This document shows positions 8,709 to 17,316 of a DNA stretch of 46,079 bases, one piece after another. This DNA comes from an uncultured Bacteroidales bacterium (GTDB taxonomy: Bacteria > Bacteroidota > Bacteroidia > Bacteroidales > FEN-979): the NCBI GenBank assembly GCA_903929315.1, contig CAIYUC010000098.1, forward strand, positions 1-46,079, given 5' to 3'. Within the stretch, counting starts at the first letter, position 1; each line of letters begins with the position of its first letter. The position numbers and the translations under genes are program-made. The notes under the pieces were generated by a model. It worked only from the letters and a program-made list of their open reading frames with translations. It searched no databases and was not told the origin of the DNA.

Positions 8709-10823
8709 CTACCTGACAATCATCACTTTTTTAGCCCATAAAGAGAAGCATGTTTCAATCCTGCAATAATAGATTCCTGTCTGTAAATTTGACAGATTGA
8801 GTTCTGTGTTATGAATCCCGGCCGCCTGGGAAGGAAATTCCACAGAAATGGATACTTGTTGTCCGGCAGTGTTGAAAACAGAAATATTTACGTCTGATTC
8901 CCCTGGCAAAGTGTATTGAATCGTTATTTTATCTTTTGCGGGATTTGGGAAAACAGTAAATGCGATCCCAGGTTGATTTTCTGAAATTCCGACCCCATGA
9001 GGTTCATCTGTCCATATTTCGAGTGCAACGTCACCGAATGCGTTACAGTCATAATGGCACCAGCGTTGTGCTCCTGGTTCAAACTCTCCCGGCGCCGTCA
9101 CCCATGGTGCGGTTTTGATCTTTGAAATCATGAGTGCGGTACCAAAATGCTTATCCGGTAACGTGTCAGTATATAAAGCACTCACGAATTCTCTCTGGAG
9201 GTGTTCTGACGGACCTTCTGTAGTTCCCTGGTCAAACCATCCATATCGTGAATTAAAAACCCCGCACGCAAGGAAATTATTGATCGTAACCATTTTTGAA
9301 CCGATACAATCGGGTTGATCGAATCCCCCGCAATCGCAACCCTGTGTGTATAATAACTGGTAATTGTGAGTGATCCCGTCAACCTGTGAAAAATTCGCGT
9401 TCGTAATATCCCCGGTAGTGAGCCGCATTACATAATTCGTACTGGCATGACCCAGATGATGAATGAATGATTTGCCCTGGTTAATTTCGTTTAATAGTGC
9501 AGATACATCCCAAGACCAGACATTACTCGGTAATGAGATTAAAGTATCATAAAGCGTAGTGATAGTGTTTGACACAGAAGGAATGCCATGTGTAAAATAT
9601 CCGTTATCATTGTGATCATCGATCAGAAGGTTCATATAATCTTTACCAAATGTAAGGGGATTATCATAAAGATATTCTCCCACAAGGAGTGGATTTGGCA
9701 GTTCGCCCTCAACAGGATTTGTCTGGTAAGAAACCGATTTATGGATCATATGATGAAGTTCGGCAGTATCAATAGCTGGCATACGGGCTACTGCGACATC
9801 GGGCAGAAGGTCGCTGGAATCGGCCACTTCACCATAAATCTGATTATCGTTCAGATCATAATTGCCATCCATCCCGGAGTAATAAAGATCTGCAGGAATA
9901 TCCCAGTCATCATAACCGCTTCCTGAAATTACATGACAATAAAAACCACGATGAGGGACAAACTGATCGTCTCCGCCAAGAAGAACATACTCAATGCTGT
10001 TGTTCAGATACTGGTCCTTAATATAATTCCGGATCTTTTCCTGGAGATCAATGCCATTTGTAGAATTGTCAATATCTTCAACAGTCTTCACCTGGGTAAT
10101 AATATTCTTATTATTATACATATTGATCAAAGCCTGGAATTCATTCTGAAATATGGCGGGTGTAATGATCAGTAGTTGGTACGCGGATTTTGGTGAGTCC
10201 ATCTGAGGATATTCATCTATCATTTCAGGATTTTGAGCAAAATTCCTGACCCTGTTCAGCACGTTGTTGGATGGAGCATAACTGTTCCGGATCTTAGATG
10301 CTTTTAAATCACTTTTCGTAATAATACGTATCGTTACTTTTTCATAGAAGGTGATTTTCCCCTGGGCAGGGTTATATTTTACCGGCGTGAATGTGCACAA
10401 AGCGAAGGTAAATCCATTGAGCGTCTGCGTTGTAAGATGGCCGGTCTGTGTTAACGGGTAGTTGCCATCTCTCTGATATACGGCTTCATTTTTAATGAAT
10501 CTCCCGGAGGGTCCTTTGGATATTGGCAGGACTTCCTGTTTTGGATACAGGATGAATGACCCCGGAACTACCGTAGCATTTTCACCAATCACCTCGAGGG
10601 ATTCAGCCACTTCACCCGGAGGAAGCAGAAGCACAACTTCATGATAAGGAAGCACCGGCTCACCCGGTAAACCTGCTAATTGGGTGTTGTTGAAAGAAAA
10701 TGTATTATATAAGCCGGTATTGGTGATTTTATAACTGTCGAAAAAGTAGGTTTTTTCAATATTACCGGCATTTAGTGACAGATGAATGAATAATACCAAC
10801 AAAAAGGTAAGCGATTTTTTCAT
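8709..10823 (-). CDS. T9SS-secreted gingipain-like cysteine protease (peptidase family C25)
   Basis: A 704-residue exoprotein with signal peptide (to about LNA19), a propeptide-like N-terminal region (20-200), a caspase-fold C25 domain (about 210-600) and a T9SS sorting domain from FTVFPNPAKDK to the end. Family hallmarks are VLLGGDDQFVPHRG, HHLGH459AST for the catalytic His and GC496DCGGF for the catalytic Cys, spaced like His/Cys of RgpB (ACVNGDF). A second Cys at 498 is unusual. The enzyme should cleave proteins outside the cell or on the cell surface. Specificity cannot be read from the sequence. It lies between the Omp28-like gene (separated by a terminator) and the Asp-box protein gene, all on the same strand. 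Confidence 0.9.
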   Translation of the reverse strand: MKKSLTFLLVLFIHLSLNAGNIEKTYFFDSYKITNTGLYNTFSFNNTQLAGLPGEPVLPYHEVVLLLPPGEVAESLEVIGENATVVPGSFILYPKQEVLPISKGPSGRFIKNEAVYQRDGNYPLTQTGHLTTQTLNGFTFALCTFTPVKYNPAQGKITFYEKVTIRIITKSDLKASKIRNSYAPSNNVLNRVRNFAQNPEMIDEYPQMDSPKSAYQLLIITPAIFQNEFQALINMYNNKNIITQVKTVEDIDNSTNGIDLQEKIRNYIKDQYLNNSIEYVLLGGDDQFVPHRGFYCHVISGSGYDDWDIPADLYYSGMDGNYDLNDNQIYGEVADSSDLLPDVAVARMPAIDTAELHHMIHKSVSYQTNPVEGELPNPLLVGEYLYDNPLTFGKDYMNLLIDDHNDNGYFTHGIPSVSNTITTLYDTLISLPSNVWSWDVSALLNEINQGKSFIHHLGHASTNYVMRLTTGDITNANFSQVDGITHNYQLLYTQGCDCGGFDQPDCIGSKMVTINNFLACGVFNSRYGWFDQGTTEGPSEHLQREFVSALYTDTLPDKHFGTALMISKIKTAPWVTAPGEFEPGAQRWCHYDCNAFGDVALEIWTDEPHGVGISENQPGIAFTVFPNPAKDKITIQYTLPGESDVNISVFNTAGQQVSISVEFPSQAAGIHNTELNLSNLQTGIYYCRIETCFSLWAKKVMIVR

Positions 10824-10886
10824 GGAGTTAAGGTTTTATATATTGCAAAGATCGCAAATATTCAGGCCGTATTGTAAAACAGGCAG

Positions 10887-10928
10887 AAAAAAAAGAGGCC
10901 ATCCATCCGGGACGACCTCTTTTTATTT
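10887..10928 (-). terminator. Rho-independent terminator of the Omp28-like gene
   Basis: Read on the minus strand, AAAAAGAGG and CCTCTTTTTTTT flank an inner GTCC/GGAT-type stem. The T-run follows the stem, 15 bp after the stop of the Omp28-like gene. It separates that gene from the C25 protease gene. Confidence 0.75.
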
Positions 10929-10942
10929 ACATGATAAGACTG

Positions 10943-12445
10943 TTATTTAACGAAAAATTTCTGAATAACCCTTTTGTCAGAATTCTGGATTATCAGGAAA
11001 TACATGCCATTACTCAAAGAATTCAGGGTAAAATTCTTTAGCAGGGTTTTGTTAACGTTTATGCCATTTTCTTCATAAAATGTGGTATTTAAGGCATTTA
11101 TTATTTTCATGCTTACGATTTCATTCTTTGTGGTACTAAGCTCAATAGTAAAGTTCCCGGTATTGGGGTTCGGATAAATAAATGCATTCAGATCATGGGC
11201 TTTATCAGAAATCCCTTGTGGTAATAATAAGAACCAGATGGTCTTTGATTTGGATTGTACACATCCGTCAGGAGTTGATACTACGACATAAAAAGTATGA
11301 GCCCCTAATCCAATGCCGGTTGTATCAACAGTGATAGTTGGGGTGGTTTGTCCACCGGGGAGCCATTGATAGGTGGCGCCGGTTGTAGTGGCATCAAGGG
11401 TAATGGATTGATTTTCAAAAACTGAATCACCCGGGGTAGCAATGATATTCACGACGGGGCCAACCTGTATATAAAGAGGTTTATAAATAGTGTCAATTTC
11501 TCCACCCCGGTTCACAATAAGCGTCACATCATGTGTGCCGCATTCTGTGTATGATACAGTAGCATTTGGTTGTGTAGAAGTATCCGGAGTAGCGCCGGGG
11601 AAATTCCATTCATAGGTTTGGAGTGCATTCATATAACCTCCTGAGACATCACTGGTAAAGGTTACCGTCCCATTCCTGGGTACCTGTGTTGAACTTGCTG
11701 TAAAATCAGCAGAGAGATCAATTATTGCCCGTTTAATGGTCTGTTGAATTTCCTTGGTGCTGTAATCCTGCACAAAAGCGATAAATTCGCAGTCTGCTAT
11801 CGGCCAACTAGCGTCCATATTAAAGTTCAAGGTTACAGTTTGAGGATTATTATCCGGGAATGTGACGATTGTTCCATTTTGATCAGGGACCATCAGCCGG
11901 TTCACATATTCCAGGTGAGTCTGACCTTCCCAGTTATAATTTATATGTGATTGGGTCACAGCGAAACATAAATGCATCGGATCGGCAGGTAGTGTTCCTA
12001 CTTTTGTCATGGTGATAATAACCGTATAGGCAAGACCTGAATTGCTTACTTGCATGCTCATTGAAATATTTGACGGAATGTTAATACGCTGGTTGTACAG
12101 AGGCAGATAAGAAGAGTACATGCTATTGGTGTGGTTTCCACCCACAAGCCTTAAAATTCCGTCAAATATGGCTGTTGGATTACCCGTATAATTATAAAAA
12201 CTGCAGCGGGCTTCTGAATAACTGTTTGCAAAAGGATCAGAACCCTGGCCAAGGTTATGATCTTCCATAACGGCAACCATGTATCCGTGAGCCAGAAGGT
12301 CATCCGCTCCCATGGCAGCACCCGGACAAAATGTACATAAGACACTGGTCGTGATTTCCATTGCCACCATAGTACGTGGGACACTCTGCGCCATCAAGGC
12401 TGTTATGATGAACGACATGATGAAAGAAAGGAAAAATTTTTTCAT
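10943..12445 (-). CDS. Omp28-like T9SS exoprotein with thioredoxin-like domain
   Basis: A 500-residue secreted protein. Its signal peptide ends at LMA with Q20 next. The N-terminal Omp28-like, thioredoxin-related domain (about 20-240) has C37-T-F-C40-P-G-A and the cis-Pro-type NPTAIFDG loop. A PKD domain (about 245-330, YEWNFPGATPDTSTQPN) and an Ig-like module (about 330-410) follow, then a T9SS sorting domain from IYPNPNTGNF to the end. The CxxC suggests a disulfide or redox role on the surface, but Omp28 proteins have no proven enzymatic function. The sorting domain resembles that of the Asp-box protein (shared NTT-YEE and GxYFL motifs), so the two tails are paralogous. A -7 box (TATTTTTG) precedes it. 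Confidence 0.87.
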   Translation of the reverse strand: MKKFFLSFIMSFIITALMAQSVPRTMVAMEITTSVLCTFCPGAAMGADDLLAHGYMVAVMEDHNLGQGSDPFANSYSEARCSFYNYTGNPTAIFDGILRLVGGNHTNSMYSSYLPLYNQRINIPSNISMSMQVSNSGLAYTVIITMTKVGTLPADPMHLCFAVTQSHINYNWEGQTHLEYVNRLMVPDQNGTIVTFPDNNPQTVTLNFNMDASWPIADCEFIAFVQDYSTKEIQQTIKRAIIDLSADFTASSTQVPRNGTVTFTSDVSGGYMNALQTYEWNFPGATPDTSTQPNATVSYTECGTHDVTLIVNRGGEIDTIYKPLYIQVGPVVNIIATPGDSVFENQSITLDATTTGATYQWLPGGQTTPTITVDTTGIGLGAHTFYVVVSTPDGCVQSKSKTIWFLLLPQGISDKAHDLNAFIYPNPNTGNFTIELSTTKNEIVSMKIINALNTTFYEENGINVNKTLLKNFTLNSLSNGMYFLIIQNSDKRVIQKFFVK

Positions 12446-12482
12446 GATTTCTTGTTGTTGGTTAATAAATAAATTGTTTTAG

Positions 12483-12513
12483 CAAAAATAGTAAATAATA
12501 AGTTATCTCCATA
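12483..12513 (-). promoter_or_regulatory. Promoter of Omp28-like gene (TATG-N19-TATTTTTG)
   Basis: On the minus strand TATG (12513-12510), a 19-nt spacer and TATTTTTG (12490-12483) match TTTG-N19-TAnnTTTG with one mismatch in the -33 box. The start would be near 12476, 31 nt before the ATG. Confidence 0.6.
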
Positions 12514-12530
12514 ATTAAATGTAAAAATGT

Positions 12531-13643
12531 TTATAACATTGAACCCCCTAATTTACTCAGCGCAAAGGCATAAGCCCCAATGGAAACAGCATTGGAGGTT
12601 CCAAGCCGCGTAATCCCGATACCGATTTTTTTTGAAGGGTCATAAACGACTTTCCGGTTGCTGAATGGAATTTTTATTTCAATGGTGGAGGAGGTATAAA
12701 ACTGCAGGGACTGGATATGGTCTTCCAGGTTATAAGCATTGATTTCAAGACGGGGAACGGAATAACCTGTCAGGGTATCAAAAGTGCTATTTATTTCTTC
12801 GATAAGACCAGGCATAAAAAGCGGGTACGAGTGTGAAAGTCCTCCACCGATCACGATCAAGCCATCCACCAGTGTAATTGCATTGGCAAGGGCATCCCCA
12901 GCAGCCCTGCCAAAAGCTTCATATGCTTTGATTGCAGATTCCTGATCACCGGGTGCACGGTTCTCCGCTATTTCTCCAATTTCTTTTGGTCCGGGCGAAC
13001 TTGCAATATTTACGCTGATACGATTGGCATATTCCATTTTTATTCCACGGATACTCAGGCTTTCTTCTGCATCAAAATTCTTATAAAACCGGTTCCTGAT
13101 CCGGTTAACCTCACCTTGAGCGGAATTATCTCCTAAAAACAATTCTCCCCGGCTGACTATACCGCCTCCGAAGCCTGTCCCAAATGTCACACCTAAAAGA
13201 TTCCGGTATCTTTTAGGATTTCCACACTTTTCAAGTTTCAGGTTGATTTCCGGCAGCAATCCTGAAATCGCTTCTCCGAATGCGAAAAGATCCCCGTCAT
13301 TGTTTATAAATACCGGGATCCCGAATATCTCCTCCAGCATAGGTCCCAGGGCAATACCACCCCGGAATGATGGTAAATTCTGCAAATCCCCGATAATACC
13401 ATTTTCATAATCGGCCGGTCCGGGAAAAGCAAAACTTATGGCTACAGGTTTCCCATTTATTTTACTTTTTACCAGACGAAACCCTTCAATGATATTTTTC
13501 AGGATTGTTTCCAGGTCACTACCTTTGGCAGATAGCGTTACAGGTTCTATGATCTCCTGTTCTGCCTGCACTGCAGAGAATACGAAGTTAGTTCCCCCTG
13601 CATCTAGAGTCATAACGATTCTTTGGTCCTTGTTGTACCTCAT
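12531..13643 (-). CDS. ROK family sugar kinase/ATPase
   Basis: A 370-residue cytoplasmic protein. It has the actin-like ATPase phosphate loop LDAGGTNFVFS near the N-terminus, the INNDGDLFAFGEA segment with the general-base Asp of ROK sugar kinases, GVTFGTGFGGGIV, and the adenosine loop IVIGGGLS. The usual ROK zinc motif (C-x-C-G-x2-G-C) is absent; NRFYKNFDAEESLSIRG occupies that region. It may therefore be a zinc-independent glucokinase-like enzyme or a divergent hexose/N-acetylhexosamine kinase. No transporter or regulator is adjacent to show the substrate. It follows polA on the same strand after 64 bp filled by an ATTACGAATT repeat. The start at 13643 is the only Met compatible with the phosphate loop. 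Confidence 0.87.
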   Translation of the reverse strand: MRYNKDQRIVMTLDAGGTNFVFSAVQAEQEIIEPVTLSAKGSDLETILKNIIEGFRLVKSKINGKPVAISFAFPGPADYENGIIGDLQNLPSFRGGIALGPMLEEIFGIPVFINNDGDLFAFGEAISGLLPEINLKLEKCGNPKRYRNLLGVTFGTGFGGGIVSRGELFLGDNSAQGEVNRIRNRFYKNFDAEESLSIRGIKMEYANRISVNIASSPGPKEIGEIAENRAPGDQESAIKAYEAFGRAAGDALANAITLVDGLIVIGGGLSHSYPLFMPGLIEEINSTFDTLTGYSVPRLEINAYNLEDHIQSLQFYTSSTIEIKIPFSNRKVVYDPSKKIGIGITRLGTSNAVSIGAYAFALSKLGGSML

Positions 13644-13649
13644 ATTTAA

Positions 13650-13703
13650 TTACGAATTACGAATTACGGATTACGAATTGTCCGTAATTCATAATTATTA
13701 ATT
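13650..13703. repeat. Word repeat of ATTACGAATT type between polA and ROK gene
   Basis: Four tandem TTACGAATTACG-like units are followed by the inverse word GTCCGTAATTCATAATTAT. It lies wholly between the polA stop and the ROK start and can fold back on itself. Confidence 0.6.
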
Positions 13704-13707
13704 GTTT

Positions 13708-16569
13708 TTAGTGTGCTTCCAGCCAATTCATCCCTGTATTCATATCGATCTCAACCGGCACATTTAATTTTATTGCAGTCTTCATATTATCATCCACGAT
13801 TGTTTTTACTTGTTCCACTTCGTCTTTGGATACGTCAAACACCAATTCATCATGAACCTGCAGGATCATCATTGATTTCAACTTCTTTTTCACAAATTCC
13901 CTGAAGATATTGATCATTGCTATTTTAATCATATCCGCAGCCGTGCCCTGGATGGGGGCATTGATGGCATTTCGCTCTGCAAACCCCCGGACCGTAGCGT
14001 TGCTGCTGTTGATATCGCGAAGGTAGCGGCGACGGTTCATCATTGTTTCCACATACCCGTTTTTCCGGGCAAAAGCAATGGTGCTGTCCATATAAACTTT
14101 GATCTGCGGGTATTTGGAAAAATACTGGCGTATGATCTCAGCGGCTCCATTTCTTGGAATATTCAACCGTTCAGAAAGTCCGAATGACGACATTCCGTAA
14201 ATGATCCCAAAATTAACAGCTTTGGCATTACGCCTCATTTCTTTGGTGACCTGCCCGACTGCAACACCATAAATCTTTGCCGCAGTCGCAGCGTGGACAT
14301 CCAATCCTGCGCGAAAATCTTCCGACATTCCCTGATCACCGCTCAAATGCGCAATGATCCTGAGTTCTATCTGTGAATAATCCGCTGAAAGTAAAACGTG
14401 ATCATTATTTTTCGGGACAAAGGCTTTTCTGATCTCCCTTCCCTTTTCAGTGCGGATAGGAATATTCTGCAAATTCGGATTGTTAGAGCTCAGTCTTCCG
14501 GTAGCAGCCACGGCCTGGTTGTAAGATGTATGGACCCGTCCGTCTCTTGGATTGACCAATGTAGGAAGAACATCCACATAGGTTGATTTGAGCTTGGTCA
14601 AAGACCTGTATTCAAGGATCTTCTCAACGATCGGATGTTTATTTATCAATTTTGCCAGTACATCCTCACCGGTTGAAAATTGCTTTGTCCTTGTTTGCCT
14701 GGGGTTGTCAATGATCGCAAGCCGTGTAAAGAGAATTTCTCCAAGTTGTTTTGGTGAAGAGATATTGAATGTTGTTCCGGCATCCGTGTATATGACTTTT
14801 TCCAAGGACTGGATATCTCTCTCAAGTTCTTTGGAAAAATCGTTTAATGCTTTGGAATCCAGCTTAACACCCTCGGCTTCCATCGAAGCAAGCACCGGCA
14901 CCAGGGGAATCTCAATGTTATCGAACAAATCGCGTGTATTTGTTTTCTTCAGGAGAGGCTCAAAAACATTCTTTAACTGAAGGGTCACATCAGCATCCTC
15001 GGCGGCATATTCTTTAATGGTTTCGAAGTCTACGTCACGCATGCTCAACTGTCCCGGCCCCTTTTTACCGATCAGGTTTTCAATGGGTACAGGTTGGTAA
15101 TGCAGGTAGGTTTCAGAAAGGAGATCCATGTTATGGCGCATATCTGGTTGAAGCAGATAGTGCGCCAGCATCGTATCGAAGAATTTTCCCTGCACATTCA
15201 CTTCGTACCATTTCAGGATGGAAATATCAAATTTCATGTTCTGCCCTGATTTTTCAATTGACTCATCTTCAAATACCGGTTTGAACTCATGAACGATTTT
15301 CAGGGCTTCATTGTAATTTTCCGGAACCGGAATATACCAGGCCTCGAATGGGATAAACGCAAACGACATCCCCACCAGTTCCGAAGTGTTCGGATCCAGC
15401 CCGGTTGTTTCCGTGTCGAAGCAAAAGGATTTCAGAGCTTTCAATTTTTTGATAAGCTCCGCCCGTTTTTCAGGGGTATCGGTCAGGTGATAAATATGCT
15501 GAGTTGTTTGGATATTGGCAAATGTATGTTGGTTATCGGCAGATGAAAAAGGCAAGCCGGATACCGGATGATCCGTATCGAACATGGATAGTTGTTCTTG
15601 TCCAGAGCTACGCTGATCTGAAACATTCTCCAACTGGTGATTGGTGACTGGTGATTGGTGACTGGTGACTGAGGACTGAGGATTTAATGAGAACCAAGTG
15701 AACACCCTCTGTGCAAATGTTCTGAATTCGAGCTCATCAAAGAGTTGTTTAAGTTTCTCTTTGTCCGGCGGAGCCATGATAAGCTTGTCTTCTTCAAATT
15801 CTATGGGAACATCCAGGATAATAGTAGCAAGTTGCTTTGACAAGAGAGCTTGTTCTTTGTTGGCTTCTACCTTTTCGCGAAGTTTATCGTTTTTGATCTC
15901 TTTTGAACCTGCAATAAGATTTTCCACGCTGCCGAACTCGGCTATCAGCTTTTTAGCGCCGACTTCACCGATCCCCGGAATTCCGGGAATGTTATCCGAA
16001 GCGTCTCCCCAAATACCAAGGATATCTTTTACTTGCTCCGGCCGTTCAATTCCGAATTTCTCACATACTTCCCTCGGTCCCAGGATCTCCGGTGGATTCC
16101 CGAATTTGGCAGGCTTGTAGATCAGGGTTCTTTCACTTACCAGTTGTCCGAAATCCTTGTCTGACGTCATCATATATGTGATAAAGCCTTTTTCTTCTGC
16201 TTTTTTCGCAAGGGTTCCGATAATATCGTCCGCCTCGAATCCGTCCAGCAGAAGAGTTGGAATGTTAAAGGCTTCAATGAGGGAATGAATATAGGGTAAA
16301 GAGGCTATAAGATCTTCCGGCGCTTTTTCGCGGTGTGCTTTATAGGCTATAAAATCAATATGCCGTTGGGTTGGGGCTACAGTATCAAATGCAACGCCAA
16401 TATGAGTTGGTTTTTCATTTTTTATGACATCAAACAGCGTATTGGCAAAGCCAAGAATAGCTGATGTATTCAATCCTTTTGAATTCACCCTGGGGTTTTT
16501 GTTCAGGGCATAGAAAGCCCGGTAAATCAGGGCCATTGCATCGAGGAGAAAAAGTTTTTTTTCCGGCAT
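13708..16569 (-). CDS. polA: DNA polymerase I
   Basis: 953 residues, normal length for Bacteroidota PolA. The 5'-3' exonuclease domain is at 1-290 (FLLDAMALIYRAFYAL, DFEADDIIG-type acidic cluster and DNIPGIPGIGEVGAKK), the 3'-5' exonuclease domain at about 360-530 with an intact D-T-E (FCFDTETTGLD, near 385), and the family A polymerase at about 570-953 (motif A DYSQIELRI near 728, motif B RRNAKAVNFGIIYG near 780, motif C QVHDELVFD near 905). The enzyme removes primers and fills gaps in replication and repair. Odd feature: the linker between the two exonuclease domains (about 297-313, SSVTSHQSPVTNHQL) is encoded by a tandem GGTGACTGGTGATT word repeat typical of intergenic repeats. It ends 64 bp before the ROK gene. 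Three repeat units lie just upstream of its ATG. Confidence 0.98.
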   Translation of the reverse strand: MPEKKLFLLDAMALIYRAFYALNKNPRVNSKGLNTSAILGFANTLFDVIKNEKPTHIGVAFDTVAPTQRHIDFIAYKAHREKAPEDLIASLPYIHSLIEAFNIPTLLLDGFEADDIIGTLAKKAEEKGFITYMMTSDKDFGQLVSERTLIYKPAKFGNPPEILGPREVCEKFGIERPEQVKDILGIWGDASDNIPGIPGIGEVGAKKLIAEFGSVENLIAGSKEIKNDKLREKVEANKEQALLSKQLATIILDVPIEFEEDKLIMAPPDKEKLKQLFDELEFRTFAQRVFTWFSLNPQSSVTSHQSPVTNHQLENVSDQRSSGQEQLSMFDTDHPVSGLPFSSADNQHTFANIQTTQHIYHLTDTPEKRAELIKKLKALKSFCFDTETTGLDPNTSELVGMSFAFIPFEAWYIPVPENYNEALKIVHEFKPVFEDESIEKSGQNMKFDISILKWYEVNVQGKFFDTMLAHYLLQPDMRHNMDLLSETYLHYQPVPIENLIGKKGPGQLSMRDVDFETIKEYAAEDADVTLQLKNVFEPLLKKTNTRDLFDNIEIPLVPVLASMEAEGVKLDSKALNDFSKELERDIQSLEKVIYTDAGTTFNISSPKQLGEILFTRLAIIDNPRQTRTKQFSTGEDVLAKLINKHPIVEKILEYRSLTKLKSTYVDVLPTLVNPRDGRVHTSYNQAVAATGRLSSNNPNLQNIPIRTEKGREIRKAFVPKNNDHVLLSADYSQIELRIIAHLSGDQGMSEDFRAGLDVHAATAAKIYGVAVGQVTKEMRRNAKAVNFGIIYGMSSFGLSERLNIPRNGAAEIIRQYFSKYPQIKVYMDSTIAFARKNGYVETMMNRRRYLRDINSSNATVRGFAERNAINAPIQGTAADMIKIAMINIFREFVKKKLKSMMILQVHDELVFDVSKDEVEQVKTIVDDNMKTAIKLNVPVEIDMNTGMNWLEAH
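15631..15682. repeat. GGTGACTGGTGATT word repeat inside polA
   Basis: Tandem near-copies of GGTGATTGGTGACT followed by GACTGAGGACTGAGG. It is read in frame by polA (minus strand) as SSVTSHQSPVTNHQ, in the flexible linker before the proofreading domain. Confidence 0.75.
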
Positions 16570-16572
16570 ATT

Positions 16573-16745
16573 ATGAACTCACCCCCCGGCCCCCTCTCTT
16601 AAAAAAAGAGAGGGGGTTAGAAGGACTATTTTTCTTTATGAACTCACCCCCCGGCCCCCTCTCTTAAAAAAAGAGAGGGGGAGAGGGAATTTATTTTTAT
16701 GAACTCACCCCCTGTCCCCCTCTCTTAAAAAAAGAGAAGGGGAGA
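16573..16745. repeat. Three tandem copies of a CCCCCTCTCTT-A7-GAGAGGGGG hairpin repeat
   Basis: Units begin at 16573, 16638 and 16699, each with ATGAACTCACCCCC, then CCCCCTCTCTT, an A7 loop and AAGAGAGGGG. The period is about 61-65 bp, and each unit can form an approximately 11-bp hairpin. They fill the gap between polA and the DUF559 gene. An inverted copy lies beyond that gene at 17178-17222, and a related unit follows asnS (45641-45710). Confidence 0.85.
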
Positions 16746-16755
16746 TGATGAAGAA

Positions 16756-17154
16756 TTATAAATGTTTAACAATTTTGTCAATAACTGATTGGATATCCTT
16801 AAGTTCTTCATTTTTAATTCTTAATAACGAAATACCCAATTCATTTAATACCAGTGTTCGCTGAGTGTCATATTCTTGCTGATCATCGTGAAATTTTCCA
16901 TCAATTTCGACAACAAGTTTTGATTCGTAACAATAAAAATCCGCGATAAAATAATAAGGTCGATGATTAAAAAAGTGAATAATTGGATGTTGTTTATAGA
17001 ATTTCTTTCCTGAAAGTTTACGGTTACGTAAGATCTCCCACAATGTATCTTCAGAAGGTGTCTGATTTCGCCTGAGTTCTCTTGCATGGGACCGGATTTT
17101 CTCCCTCCATGATTGTTTTGATACAACTCCGATATTTATAATTTCTCCAATCAT
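16756..17154 (-). CDS. DUF559 family PD-(D/E)XK endonuclease-like protein
   Basis: A 132-residue protein of the DUF559 (Vsr-like) family. Hallmarks are ARELRRNQTPSEDTLWEILR, then KFYKQHPI, the catalytic-type FIADFYC (Asp) and KLVVEIDGKFH (Glu-x-Asp), followed by ERxL-like TQRTLVLNELG. The PD-(D/E)XK core predicts a metal-dependent nuclease, but DUF559 proteins have no established biological role. The gene stands alone, with three direct copies of a palindromic repeat downstream (16573-16745) and an inverted copy upstream (17178-17222). The whole looks like a one-gene unit framed by inverted repeats. A shorter start at Met-free positions is unlikely; ATG at 17154 gives the normal N-terminus. 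Confidence 0.85.
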   Translation of the reverse strand: MIGEIINIGVVSKQSWREKIRSHARELRRNQTPSEDTLWEILRNRKLSGKKFYKQHPIIHFFNHRPYYFIADFYCYESKLVVEIDGKFHDDQQEYDTQRTLVLNELGISLLRIKNEELKDIQSVIDKIVKHL

Positions 17155-17177
17155 CTGACAAAAACTTGAATATCATT

Positions 17178-17222
17178 CCCCCTCTCTTCTTTCAAGAGAG
17201 GGGGCCAGGGGGTGAGTTTATG
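17178..17222. repeat. Inverted copy of the CCCCCTCTCTT hairpin repeat
   Basis: CCCCCTCTCTTCTTTCAAGA continues as GAGGGGGCCAGGGGGTGAGTTTAT. It is the reverse orientation of the units at 16573-16745, so the DUF559 gene is framed by inverted repeats. Confidence 0.8.
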
Positions 17223-17316
17223 ATAGACAAAGATAAAGCGAATAATATTCATGCCGGAAACAATTTGCGTATTCCGGAATAATATATTATATTTACCCCC
17301 TTAAAATTTAAACCTT

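Noticed and set aside
12531-13643. Assigning glucokinase (glk) to the ROK protein
   Set aside because: The ROK zinc motif is missing and no sugar gene is adjacent, so the substrate cannot be named.
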